Shown piece after piece: positions 8,769-18,600 of a DNA stretch of 64,000 nt. Source of the DNA: Streptomyces sp. G-G2 (GTDB lineage Bacteria > Actinomycetota > Actinomycetes > Streptomycetales > Streptomycetaceae); assembly GCF_030063135.1 (NCBI RefSeq), contig NZ_JASISO010000002.1, positions 1 to 64,000 of the forward strand, in the 5' to 3' direction. The position numbers and the translations under genes are program-made. The notes below the pieces were generated by a model. The model made no database searches and was not told where the DNA came from. It worked only from the letters and a program-made list of their open reading frames with translations. Numbering within the stretch: the first letter of the stretch is position 1; each line of letters opens with the position of its first letter.

Positions 8769-9419
8769 ATGACCACGGACCCCGCCGCTCCCGCCTCCGC
8801 CCGTGCCGCCGTCCCCGCTGCCGCTCGGGTCACCCGTCGTCGGGCGCCCGCCGGGGCCGCCGTCCTGCGGGCGGACGTGACCGAGGCGATCCGGGACGCG
8901 GTGGTCGAGGAACTGGCCGCGGTCGGCTTCGCACGGATGTCGATCGAGGGGATCGCGCGGCGGGCGGGGGTCGGCAAGACGGCCGTCTACCGGCGGTGGA
9001 AGTCCAAGCTGCATCTGGTGCTGGATCTGGTCGCCGCCTTCGCGGTGGACGGGCTGCCGGTGCCTGCCACCGGGTCGCTGTACGGGGACGTACGGGCCCT
9101 GCTCGAAGTCATGTCGCACGTGCTGCGGCACCCGGTCGCGTCCGCGGTCATCCCCGACCTGCTGGTCGAGGCGGCGCGGAACCCGGAGATCGCGTCCGCG
9201 GTGCGGGGGGCGCTGCTGGACGGGCAGCGGAGGCTCGCCGAGGGGATCGTGTCGGAGGCGGTCGCGCGGGGGGAGCTGGTGGAGGGTACCGATCCGGAGC
9301 GGGCGCTCGATCTGGCGATCGGGCCGTTGTACTGGCGGGTGGTGGTCGTGAGCGGTTCCGCTCCGCGGGGGTACCTGGATGATCTGGCCGCTTCGGTCGT
9401 GGCGGGTCTCAAGGCCTGA
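8769..9419 (+). CDS. TetR/AcrR-family transcriptional regulator
   Basis: A 216-residue repressor-type protein. After a 35-residue Ala/Arg-rich tail comes a TetR helix-turn-helix (about residues 36-85) with FARMSIEGIARRAGVGKTAVYRRWKS spanning its recognition helix. The remaining helical region resembles the TetR_C ligand-binding and dimerisation domain (LLEVMSHVLRHP, AIGPLYWRVVV). It is the only plus-strand gene inside a long minus-strand block and is divergent from the polymer exporter pair, so autoregulation and control of the exporter are plausible. The ligand is unknown. The start is supported by a -10 element 6 bases upstream. Confidence 0.9.
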   Translation: MTTDPAAPASARAAVPAAARVTRRRAPAGAAVLRADVTEAIRDAVVEELAAVGFARMSIEGIARRAGVGKTAVYRRWKSKLHLVLDLVAAFAVDGLPVPATGSLYGDVRALLEVMSHVLRHPVASAVIPDLLVEAARNPEIASAVRGALLDGQRRLAEGIVSEAVARGELVEGTDPERALDLAIGPLYWRVVVVSGSAPRGYLDDLAASVVAGLKA

Positions 9420-9520
9420 CCCTGGCGGGTCGCGGCCCCTTCCCGGGGCGGGGGCCCCGCGGGGCTGCTTTTGGCTGGGTCCGGGTGCCGCCGTGCGGGC
9501 TGGTCTGCCCTCCGGGGGCG

Positions 9521-9577
9521 CCTCAAACGCCGGCGGGGCTGGGGTTGGTGGGTGTCCAGCCTGCCCGGCGTTTGAGG
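9521..9577. terminator. Terminator-like inverted repeat between tetR and the TagF-like gene
   Basis: Arms at 9521-9542 and 9556-9577 share 19 of 22 bases around a 13-base loop. The cctcaaacgccgg core is the sort of intergenic hairpin common in Streptomyces. It separates convergent genes and probably works in both directions. Confidence 0.65.
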
Positions 9578-9605
9578 GGCCGCCGGGGGCGCGTCCGCTG
9601 GGTCG

Positions 9606-11831
9606 TTAGGGCCTGAGGGGGGCCGCCGGGGTGGGGTGGCGGTCTTCCAGGGGGATCACCGGGGGGAGGGCCGAGGACTGGCCCAGGAAGACCCGCCGCA
9701 CCACCCGCTCCGCCGCGTAACCGTCGTCGTACGAGCAGAACCGGGACCGGAAGGACGCCCGGAGCTGCGCCGAGCGCGAGCCCCGCCAGTGCCCGGTGGC
9801 GAAGATGTCCACCAGCTCGTCCTCGGTCCGCGCGACCGCCCCCGGCGGAAAGGCGCGGAGGTCGAAGTACGTGCCGCGCGAGGCCTCGTACGCCTCCCAG
9901 TCGTCCGCGTGGATCACGATCGGCCGGTCCAGCGCCGCGTAGTCGAACATCAGCGACGAGTAGTCCGTCACCAACGCGTCCGACGCCAGGCAGAGTTCCT
10001 CCACCGACGGGTGGTCCGACACGTCCAGCAGCCGGGGGTGCGGGTCCCACGGCGGCGGCGCGTCCGCGTACGTCAGGTGCGTGCGCGCCAGGATCGTGAA
10101 CCGCGGCCCCAGATCGCGCAGCACCCGCTCGAAGTCGAGGTGGTCGGGCCTGCTGCGCCGGTAGTCGCGGTGCGTGGGCGCGTACAGGATGACCGTCGAG
10201 CCCGCCGGGACGCCCAGGCGTTCGCGCAGCTCCAGCACCTCGCCGGGGCCCGCCCGGTGGAAGACGTCGTTGCGCGGGTAGCCGTACTCCAGCGTCGTGT
10301 ACGACGACGGCAGCGCCTTCTCCCACACCAGCGTGGAGTGCCGGTTCGCGGAGAGCAGGTAGTCCCACTGGTCGGCGCCCCGCAGCAGGCCCGCGAAATC
10401 GGTGGTCGGGGTGGCCGCCGGGCGGTCCTGGAGGTCCAGGCCGACCCGCTTGAGCGGGGTCCCGTGCTGGGTCTGCACCAGGATCTGCCCCGGCCGCTTC
10501 ACCAGCGCCCGGTCGAAGTTGACGTTCGTCACCAGGTACGTCGCCCGCGCCAGCGCCGTCCAGTACGCCAGCGAGCCGGGGAGCAGCGCGGTCGTCTCCT
10601 TCGGCAGGGTCGCGGTGTGCGCCGGGTCGCAGATCCACGCCGTGCGCGTGCCGGGCGCCAGTTCCCGCAGCTTCGCCTCGATCGCGGCCGGGTTGCAGGC
10701 GTAGCCGCCGTGCCAGTACGCGCTGAACACGGCGAGCCCGGACCGCAGCGGCAGCAGCCGCTGGATCCGGTAGTGGCAGCGCAGGGCGGTTTCCCGCAGC
10801 CCCCGCCAGGCGGTGGCCGCGGCGCGCCCGAGCCGGATCGCGGTGGCCCGCAGCGCCGAGAGCAGCCCGTACGTCCGCCGGACCCCGCACCGCATCAGGG
10901 TGTGCCGCACCCGGTCGGTGCGGGAGAGGGACACCGGGCGCGCGCCGGAGCGCACCGGGACCCGGTAGCGGCGCAGCAGGGTGGCCGCGCGCCGGAAGAA
11001 CTCGGGCCGTCCGGCGCGCGGGAGGCGGCGCGGGTCGGCGTACAGGGCGCAGAAGTGCTCGGCCATCCGCCGGTGCACGACGGGCCGCCACCGGTCGAGT
11101 TCGGGCCGGGTGCCGAGGTAGGCGAACACCCGGTCGTACTGGTCGAAGATGTCGAGGTGGCGGCGGCTGGAGGTGGCCAGGATCGAGCCGGTGCGTCGCT
11201 GGCGGTAGTGCACGCACACCCGGTCCAGGACGGCGACGGACTCGGCGGCCAGCAGTGCCGGGTAGGTCCAGGGGGTGTCCTCGTAGAAACCGGGCGGGAA
11301 GGCGAGGCCCTCGCGCTCGATGAACTCGCGGCGGTACGTCTTGTTCCACACCACCATGAGCATGCCGAGCAGCGCCGGGCGGTCCGTGAGCCGGAAGCTG
11401 GCCGGGCCCTCCTCTGAGAGCCGGTGCGCGAGCCGGTTGCGGGTGGTCTCGCCGGTCCAGAAGGTGCGCGCGTAGTCGTAGACGAGGACGTCGGGGGAGC
11501 CGGTGGCCTTCAGGCGGTCCGCGACGGCCTGCAGGGCGCCGGGGGCGAGGGTGTCGTCGCCGTCGAGGAAGACGAGGTAGTCGCCGGTGGCCCGGGCCAG
11601 GCCCGCGTTGCGTGCCGGGCCCAGGCCTCCGTTGTGCGGGAGGTGCACGGGGGTGACCCGGGGGTCCCGGGCGGCGTACTCGTCGATGATCTGGCCGCAG
11701 GCGTCCGGGGAAGCGTCGTCCACCACGATCAGTTCCAGATCCGGGTACGACTGGGAGAGGACCGATTCCAGACTCTCCTGGAGGTACGCCTGGACCTTGT
11801 ACGCGGGCACGATGACGCTGAACCGGGTCAC
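9606..11831 (-). CDS. Bifunctional family-2 glycosyltransferase / CDP-glycerol glycerophosphotransferase (TagF-like)
   Basis: This protein of about 741 residues has two enzymes in one chain. Residues 1-220 form a GT-A family-2 glycosyltransferase (FSVIVPAYKVQ at the start, ELIVVDDASPD, and the metal-binding FLDGDD). The C-terminal half (about 380-710) matches CDP-glycerol glycerophosphotransferases of the TagF/TarF type: HGGYACNPAAIEAKL, QTQHGTPLKRVG, ILYAPTHRD, and the DALVTDYSSLMFDYA active-site segment. It should build a sugar-modified polyol-phosphate polymer in the cytosol for export by the nearby ABC-2 pair. Start: a GTG at 11831 gives the family-typical N-terminus; ATGs at 11858 and 11927 add 9 or 32 unsupported residues. 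It lies downstream of the sugar ABC operon on the same strand. Confidence 0.88.
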   Translation of the reverse strand: MTRFSVIVPAYKVQAYLQESLESVLSQSYPDLELIVVDDASPDACGQIIDEYAARDPRVTPVHLPHNGGLGPARNAGLARATGDYLVFLDGDDTLAPGALQAVADRLKATGSPDVLVYDYARTFWTGETTRNRLAHRLSEEGPASFRLTDRPALLGMLMVVWNKTYRREFIEREGLAFPPGFYEDTPWTYPALLAAESVAVLDRVCVHYRQRRTGSILATSSRRHLDIFDQYDRVFAYLGTRPELDRWRPVVHRRMAEHFCALYADPRRLPRAGRPEFFRRAATLLRRYRVPVRSGARPVSLSRTDRVRHTLMRCGVRRTYGLLSALRATAIRLGRAAATAWRGLRETALRCHYRIQRLLPLRSGLAVFSAYWHGGYACNPAAIEAKLRELAPGTRTAWICDPAHTATLPKETTALLPGSLAYWTALARATYLVTNVNFDRALVKRPGQILVQTQHGTPLKRVGLDLQDRPAATPTTDFAGLLRGADQWDYLLSANRHSTLVWEKALPSSYTTLEYGYPRNDVFHRAGPGEVLELRERLGVPAGSTVILYAPTHRDYRRSRPDHLDFERVLRDLGPRFTILARTHLTYADAPPPWDPHPRLLDVSDHPSVEELCLASDALVTDYSSLMFDYAALDRPIVIHADDWEAYEASRGTYFDLRAFPPGAVARTEDELVDIFATGHWRGSRSAQLRASFRSRFCSYDDGYAAERVVRRVFLGQSSALPPVIPLEDRHPTPAAPLRP

Positions 11832-11973
11832 GGCACATCCAGGGGTCGGCGCGGGCATATTACCCACCAACCCCGGGGGTGGTGATCGGGTTACGCGACC
11901 TGTGGCATTTGGGTTACGCAGCGTCAACGCAGCACGTCAACGCGGCGATTCGCCCCTTTCGATCATCCGCCGA

Positions 11974-12831
11974 CTACTTGATGGCGCCCGCCATCACCCC
12001 CGAGACGAACTGCCGCTGGAACGCGAAGAACACGGCCAGCGGGATCACCATCGACAGGAACGCGCCCGGCGCCAGGACATCGATGTTGTTGCTGAACTGC
12101 CGTACTTGCTGCTGGAGCGCCACCGTGATCGGCGGGTGCGCCGAGTCCGCGAAGACCAGCGCCACCAGCATGTCGTTCCACACCCACAGGAACTGGAAGA
12201 TGCCCAGCGAGGCGATCGCCGGACCGCCCAGCGGCAGCACCACCCGGGTGAACAGCCTCAGTTCGCCCGCGCCGTCCAGCCGCGCCGCCTCCAGCAGTTC
12301 GCGCGGGATCTCGGCGAAGAAGTTCCGCAGCAGGAACACCGCGAACGGCAGCCCGAAGGCGGTGTGGAACAGCACCACACCGGCCGTGGTCTCGAACAGC
12401 CCGATGGAGCCGAAGAGTTCGGAGACCGGGATCAGCGCCACCTGTACGGGGACCACGAGCAGCGCGACCACCAGCAGGAACAGCGCGTCCCGGCCCGGGA
12501 ACTCCAGCCAGGCGAAGGCGTATCCGGCGAAGGCGCCCAGCAGCACCACCAGCAGGGTCGCGGGCACGGTGATCGCCACCGTGCTCAGCAGGGACCCCGT
12601 GATGGTGTCGTTGGACAGCAGGTGGTCGTAGTTGACGGTGGTCAGCCGGGACGGCGCGGTCAGCACCTGCCACCAGCCGGCCTTGTTCAGGTCGGCCGGG
12701 GACAGCAGCGAGGAGATCAGCAGCCCCAGGGTCGGCAGCAGCCAGAACATGGCGGCCAGGACCAGGAACACCCGGACCGCCCCGCCCGCGGCGCGCGCCG
12801 CCAGCCTGCCCGTGACGCTCGTGTCGCTCAT
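11974..12831 (-). CDS. Sugar ABC transporter permease, MalG type
   Basis: A 285-residue inner-membrane permease with six predicted helices of the binding-protein-dependent importer family. The EAA loop that docks the ATPase reads EIPRELLEAARLDGAGELRLF. The protein ends FVSGVMAGAIK, typical of MalG homologues. It is third in a substrate-binding protein - MalF - MalG operon, and its ATG overlaps the MalF stop by 4 bases (12828-12831). No ATPase gene is present; in streptomycetes the shared ATPase MsiK commonly serves such operons, so that partner is inferred. Confidence 0.94.
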   Translation of the reverse strand: MSDTSVTGRLAARAAGGAVRVFLVLAAMFWLLPTLGLLISSLLSPADLNKAGWWQVLTAPSRLTTVNYDHLLSNDTITGSLLSTVAITVPATLLVVLLGAFAGYAFAWLEFPGRDALFLLVVALLVVPVQVALIPVSELFGSIGLFETTAGVVLFHTAFGLPFAVFLLRNFFAEIPRELLEAARLDGAGELRLFTRVVLPLGGPAIASLGIFQFLWVWNDMLVALVFADSAHPPITVALQQQVRQFSNNIDVLAPGAFLSMVIPLAVFFAFQRQFVSGVMAGAIK

Positions 12832-14156
12832 CGGGCTGCCTCCCGGCGCATCCGGTGGATGTTGTAGAGCATGACGGGGAGCACCAGCACCAGCAGCAGG
12901 ACCGCGATGGCGCTGCCCAGGCCCGGGTTCGCGTCCGTGCCGAAGGAGGTGCGGTAGAGCTGGAGCGCCAGGACGTTCGCGTCGTCCTGCACCGAGCCGG
13001 GCGCGATCACGAAGACCAGGTCGAAGATCTTCATGACGTTGATGACCAGGGTCACCAGCACCACGCCCAGCACCGGCGCCAGCAGCGGCACGGTGATCCG
13101 GCGGAACACCTGCCACTCGTTGGCCCCGTCCACCCGGGCCGCCTCCAGCAGCTCCCTGGGCACGGCGGCCAGCCCGGCCCCGATCAGGACCATCGCGAAC
13201 CCGGCCCACATCCACACGTACGCGCCGATGACGGCCGGAGTGACCAGCGTCGGGCCCAGCCACTGCACGCCCGCGTAGGGCGCGGCGAAGTTCGACGCGG
13301 GCAGCCGCAGCAGCGCCCCGTCGGCCTTCGCGGACAGCGTGAAGGTGCCGTCGCCCGAAGCCGTGGCCGAGTCCACCACCTTGCCGTCCTTGACCGCCTC
13401 GACCCGCATGCCCGCGTACCCCGACTCCGCCGGGTCCAGCGCGTTCGTACGGCCGCCCCCGCCCCGGGTGAAGTCCTGCCAGGCGGTTCCGGTCACCTTG
13501 TCCGGCTCGGCGCCGGCCGCCTTCGCCGGACGGGTGCCCTTCGGGAGGTCGGCCGGGGCCACCCCGACCAGCGGGAGCAGCGCCGGGACGCCCGCCCGTA
13601 CCGGATCACGCGTCACGAACGCGCCACCGCCCGCGTCCACGAGCGGCGAGTCCCGGCCCGGCCGGGCCTTGGGGAACGCCGAGGACGGCGCGAAGGTGTC
13701 GTGGACGCCGACCCACACCGCGTTCGCCACCCCGCGGTCCGGGTCCGCCTCGTACACCAGCCGGAAGATGATGCCCGCGGCCAGCATCGAGATGGCCATG
13801 GGCATGAACACCAGCAGCTTGAACGCCGTTCCCCAGCGCACCCGTTCGGTCAGCACCGCGAAGATCAGGCCCAGCGCGGTCGCCGTCGTCGGCGCCAGCA
13901 CCACCCACAGGGCGGTGTTGCCGAGCGCGGTGCGGATGGTGTCGTCGTGCAGGATCTCCCGGTAGTTCGCGGCGCCCACGAAGGAGCCGCCGGACCGGTC
14001 GAAGAGGCTGCGGTAGAGGGAGTAGCCGATCGGGTGCACGACCAGCGCGCCCAGCAGCACCAGCGCGGGCAGCAGGAACGCCGCCGCCACGATCCGCTGC
14101 CGCCGGGCCGCACGGGTCCGGGCACCGGCCGCGGCGGCGACCGTCTTCGGGGCCAC
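12828..14156 (-). CDS. Sugar ABC transporter permease, MalF type, with large extracellular insertion
   Basis: A 442-residue permease, longer than the usual 290-330. Early helices (AAAFLLPALVLLGALVV, LWVVLAPTTATALGLIF, LLVFMPMAISMLAAGIIF) and later helices carrying the EAA loop VPRELLEAARVDGANEWQVF are normal. Between them, about residues 145-290 form a hydrophilic insertion containing GGGAFVTRDPVRAGVPAL and a beta-rich segment (AVKDGKVVDSATASGDGTF). This resembles in position the large periplasmic P2 loop of MalF and may contact the binding protein. The GTG at 14156, five bases after the binding-protein stop, is the chosen start; a start at 14258 would lie inside that gene. The substrate is unknown. 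Confidence 0.9.
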   Translation of the reverse strand: MAPKTVAAAAGARTRAARRQRIVAAAFLLPALVLLGALVVHPIGYSLYRSLFDRSGGSFVGAANYREILHDDTIRTALGNTALWVVLAPTTATALGLIFAVLTERVRWGTAFKLLVFMPMAISMLAAGIIFRLVYEADPDRGVANAVWVGVHDTFAPSSAFPKARPGRDSPLVDAGGGAFVTRDPVRAGVPALLPLVGVAPADLPKGTRPAKAAGAEPDKVTGTAWQDFTRGGGGRTNALDPAESGYAGMRVEAVKDGKVVDSATASGDGTFTLSAKADGALLRLPASNFAAPYAGVQWLGPTLVTPAVIGAYVWMWAGFAMVLIGAGLAAVPRELLEAARVDGANEWQVFRRITVPLLAPVLGVVLVTLVINVMKIFDLVFVIAPGSVQDDANVLALQLYRTSFGTDANPGLGSAIAVLLLVLVLPVMLYNIHRMRREAAR

Positions 14157-14161
14157 CGGGA

Positions 14162-15541
14162 TCAGTTCCCGAAGGCCTTGGCCGCGTCGGCCTCCAGCCT
14201 TGCCTGGGTCCCCGCCACGTCGGCGGGGTTCGCCAGGAAGTCCTGGAGGTCCTTCCACTCACCCGCCCCCGGCGTACCGCCGAAGGACGCCGGAGCCTGG
14301 TCCGACATGTCGAAGCGGAAGTCGTCGCCCGCCGCGATCAGGTTCTTGGCGATGTCGCGCTGGATGGCGTTGGGGTAGGCACCCGGATTCACCGCGCGGT
14401 TGGGCGAGACGAACCCGCCCAGCTTCGCCTGGATCTCCGCCGCGTCCGTCGACGCCAGGAACGTCAGCAGCGCCTGCGCGCCCTTCGTGGGCTTCAGCGC
14501 CACCGCCACGTCGCCGCCCGACACCACGGGGGCCTTCGCGCCGACCTTCGGGAAGGGGAACACCAGGGCGTCCTCACCCACCTTCGCCTCCGTCTGCGCG
14601 ATGTTCACCGCGACGAAGTCACCCTCGAAGACCATCCCCGCCGCGGGCCGGTCCCCGCCCGTGAAGGTCTGGGTGACGGACTTCGGGAACTCGGTCGCCA
14701 GCGCGCCGGTCTGGCCGCCCGCCAGGAAGTCCTTGCGCCCGAACAGCTGGCCCAGGGTGGTCAGCGCCTGCTTGACGCTGTCGTCCGTCCACTTGATCTC
14801 GTGCTTGGCCAGCTGGTCGTACTTCTGCGGACCCGCCTGCGAGAGGTAGATGTTCTCGAACCAGTCGGTCAGGGTCCAGCCGTCCGCGCCGCCCACCGAC
14901 ACCGCCGGTACACCCGAGGCCGACAGGGTGTCCGCCGTCTCCAGGAACGCCGCCCACGTCTCGGGGACCTGCGCGCCCGCCGCCTTGAACGCCTTCGCGT
15001 TGTACCAGACCAGCGACTTGTTGGCCGCCTTGTAGTACACGCCGTACTGGGTTCCGTTCACCGCGCCCAGCGACTTCCAGCCCGCCGAGTAGTTCTGGTC
15101 CAGCTGCTTCCGCGCCTCCGGGCCCACCGGCTGCACCCACTTGTTCGCCACCGCCGACACCAGCGCCCCGACCTGGGGCAGCAGCGCCACGTCCGGCGGC
15201 GCGCCGCCCGCGACCTTCGTACCGAGGAAGGTGACGATCGGGTCCTGCGCGGGGACGAAGGTGACGGTGGCGCCCGTCCGCTTCTCGAACTCCTTGAGCA
15301 CCTTGGTGAAGTTCTCCTGCTCCGGGCCCGTCCAGACCGCGGCGACCTCCACCTTCTCGCCCGCCAGGGAAGGCAACTGAACGCTCGGCCGGCTCTCCCC
15401 GCCCTGCGGGGAGGGGGACGCGTCCTTCTTCCCGTCGCCGCCGCCACCGCACGCGGTGAGGGCCAGCGCGCCCACGGCGGCCAGCGCCGTCCAGCCGCGC
15501 AGGCGTGTCCGTGTGGTACGTCCCGATCCGTGCGTGTGCAT
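14162..15541 (-). CDS. Sugar ABC transporter substrate-binding lipoprotein
   Basis: A 459-residue extracellular solute-binding protein of the maltose-binding type. The N-terminus has Arg residues, a hydrophobic core (WTALAAVGALALTA) and a lipobox LTAC with the lipidated Cys at residue 31, followed by a Gly/Ser/Pro linker. The body shows the family pattern (VEVAAVWTGPEQENFTKVLKEF, GGAPPDVALLPQ, FEGDFVAVN, FLASTDAAEIQAKLGG). It delivers a sugar to the MalF/MalG pair downstream; the specificity is not readable. The ATG at 15541 gives a proper signal peptide; an earlier ATG at 15610 would bury it. It is the first gene of the operon. Confidence 0.94.
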   Translation of the reverse strand: MHTHGSGRTTRTRLRGWTALAAVGALALTACGGGGDGKKDASPSPQGGESRPSVQLPSLAGEKVEVAAVWTGPEQENFTKVLKEFEKRTGATVTFVPAQDPIVTFLGTKVAGGAPPDVALLPQVGALVSAVANKWVQPVGPEARKQLDQNYSAGWKSLGAVNGTQYGVYYKAANKSLVWYNAKAFKAAGAQVPETWAAFLETADTLSASGVPAVSVGGADGWTLTDWFENIYLSQAGPQKYDQLAKHEIKWTDDSVKQALTTLGQLFGRKDFLAGGQTGALATEFPKSVTQTFTGGDRPAAGMVFEGDFVAVNIAQTEAKVGEDALVFPFPKVGAKAPVVSGGDVAVALKPTKGAQALLTFLASTDAAEIQAKLGGFVSPNRAVNPGAYPNAIQRDIAKNLIAAGDDFRFDMSDQAPASFGGTPGAGEWKDLQDFLANPADVAGTQARLEADAAKAFGN

Positions 15542-15659
15542 GGCTGCGCCCCCGATGTCCATGGTGTGTCCCGGACCACAAGGTCTACGCCGAGCCGTGC
15601 GCCCCCGCAATACCGCGTCGGGGACCGCTACCCAGCGTCGAGGGCGGGATCAGTGGGGC

Positions 15660-18600
15660 TCAGGGGGCGGGCGGAAAGAGTACGGGCGTGGCCGAGACCA
15701 GGTGGGAGGCCCGGTCCAGGGCGCTGGCCAGCAGCGCGAGGTCGGTCGGACCATTGCCCAGCTCGCGCACCGGACGGCGCGCGGGTGGATCACCCATCCG
15801 CTCCCACTCCACCGGAACCACAGTGGGTCTCTGGGTCGCCGTCCGCGGGATCCGGCCGGTCACCCGGCCCGCCTGGAACGGCACCGGCCGCCCGTCGGTG
15901 TGCCGCAGCAGCCCGCGACCGGGCCCCGGCTGGTCCGGCGCGTCCAGCTCCACCCGCAGCGTGGCCAGCCGGGCCAGCTCGGTGTCGGCAGTACGGTCCG
16001 GCCGGGCGCTGGTCGCCACCAGGTGGACGCCGAGCCGCGCGCCCTCCCGGGCCACCGCCTCCAGCGCGCGCACCACCGAACCCGCCGAGGGGCGGCCCGT
16101 ACTGCCCAGGGCGGGCGCGACGAGCGCGTCGAAGTCGTCCACCAGCACCACCAGCCGGGGCAGCGGACTGGGCCCCGGAGCGTCGGTGCGGGGGGCGGCC
16201 GAACGCAGCCGCAGCGTGCCCGAGCGCAGGGGCTCCAGATCGCCGCGCAGCTCGCCCGTGCTGGGGCGGCGCGGCGCGACCATCCGGTCCGCGACCTCAT
16301 GCCGCGCGTGCCACTCCGTGAACGGAACCCCGGCCAGCAGCTCGTGACGGCGCTTGAGTTCGGCGCCGAGGGCCTGCGCGAACTCCCGCATGCGCAGCGG
16401 ATCGGAGGCCACCAAGTGCGCGCAGACGTGCGGCAGTTCGGTGCAGGGGAGCAGCCCGTCACCGCGCTCGCCCCCCGCCCCGTCCAGGAGCACCAGCCCG
16501 AGCCGGTCCGGCCGGGCGGCGGCGGACAGGGACGCGGCGACCGACCGCAGCAGCTCCGTGCGCCCGCTGCCCGCCGGGCCCTCGATCAGCAGGTGCGGGC
16601 CGTCGGTGACCAGCTCGGCCCCGACCGGGCCGCGCCGTCCGCTGCCGAGGACGATCTCCGCGTGCCCGCCGACGCCCTGCCCCTGGTCGGTGGCCGCCGC
16701 CCAACGGGCCATCAGGGAGGCCGGGGTGGCCCGGGCCAGCCCCAGTTCGTCCAGCAGGCGGGCGGTCGCGGGCAGGGTCGCGGTGGCCGGACGCACCGGT
16801 TCGGTGACCGCGCCCTCGGTGCGCAGCGGGGCCAGGGCGCGGGCGAAGCGCTCCGCCCAGGCGCTGGAGACCGCGTCGGCGACGGAGGTCTCCCCGGGGG
16901 TCACCGGTCGGCCCCCGCTGACGGTGAAACTCCGTACGGTCGTGGCCACATCGCCGCTGAGCAGGCCCACGGCGCCGCAGTCCCGGAAGGCCGGGGCGAG
17001 CGCGCAGGCCGCCCGGTAGGTCTCGTCCACCGGCGAGGCCGGGGTGGCGGCCGGTGCGTCGGCGAGGGCCAGTACGTGGATCCCGGCGGCCGGACCGTGC
17101 GAGGCGAGGCGGCCGGTGACGTCGCGCAGCTGGCCGGGGCCGGGATCGCCGTCGACGACGACCAGGGTGAAGGGACCGGCGTACGAACGGGCGGCGGCGG
17201 CCACGGCCTCGTGGCCCGCGGCGGCCCAACCGGCCCCGAGCGGGCTGTCGTCGAGGCGCCGGGTCAGCTCGCCGGTCCGGGCGGTCGCCTGGTCGCGGTC
17301 GTACGCGAGCAGCAGGCGGCAGTCCTGGCCGTGCGCGGGCCGGGTGTGCGGGAGCCAGCCGAGCCAGCCCCAGTCGGCGCGCCGCTCGGCCAGCGGACGG
17401 GCCCGGTCCGCGGCGACCAGCACGATCTCCAGCACGGCGGGGGAGTGCAGGGCGGCCAGCTGGGCGACCACGGACCGGGCCACTCCGGTCAGCCGGGCGC
17501 GGGGGCCTGCCAGGCCGAGGGCCCCGGCGGTGCGCAGCGCGACCCGGCTGCCCGCGCCGAGGCCGACCACGAGGTGCTCGGGGTGGGCGGGGCCGCGGCC
17601 CCAGAGCCGGGCGGTGGGGCCGAGCGCGGCCAGCAGCAGCGTGGCGGGGTCGTCGGGCCCGGGGACGGCGCCCGGCGGCACGGGCGGGGCGGCGGCCGAG
17701 GAGCCGGCCCCGTCCTCCTCCTCGCGGCCGACCCACTTGCGGGCCCACGCCCCTATCCCGCGTCGGCGGCCGGCTCCGGCTCCGGATTCGGGTCCGGATT
17801 CGGGTCCGGTCGCGGGTCCGGATCCCGGGCCGTTCCCGGGGGCGGTTCTGGCCCGGGTCCCGCCCGGGGGCGTCCCGTTCCCCGTGCCGGAACCGGCGTA
17901 CGGGTCGGCGTAGGGGTCCAGGTACGGGGCGGAGCGGGGCGCGGCGTGCGGGGCGCCGGCGCCGGACGCGTGGGCGCCCGTATCCGGTCCGCCCGCGGCG
18001 GGCCAGGAGGTCGCTCGGTGGCCGGAATCCGACCCCGGGGCGATGGGGCCGGTGTGCGGGGGCCGCGGTCCGGCGGTGTGCTGCCCGGCGCTCGGGGCGC
18101 CCGGGGCGGCGTAAGGCGGGGACCCCTGCGCGTGGGGGTCCGTACCGGGGGCGCCCGCGGCGGGCCAGGAAGGGGCGGGGTGGCCGGATTCCGAGCGGGC
18201 GAGCGGGAGGGTCAGGTGGCCCTCCAGATCGGGGGTCAGCGGGAGCGGGGCCGCGGCCGGGCCCGCCAGGCGCAGGGTGGATTCGCCGATCCGCAGCAGT
18301 GCGCCGGGCGCGAGGGGGACCGGGGTGCCGGTGACGGCCACGCCGTCCAGCGCCGTGCCGTTCGTCGAATCGAGGTCGGCCACCGTCACCCGGCCGTCCT
18401 CCGTCACCGTCACCGCGCAGTGCGCCCGTGACACGTCCGGGTCGTCCAGCGGCACGTCCGCGTCCGCCGAGCGCCCGATCCGGATCGATCCGGGGTGCAG
18501 CAGGTGCACCCCGCCCGCGTCGGGACCCGCCGCCACGTGCAGCTGGGGCGCGCCGAGGCCCTCCTCGAGCCCGGGCGACACGTCCGGCACGGGTGTGTGC

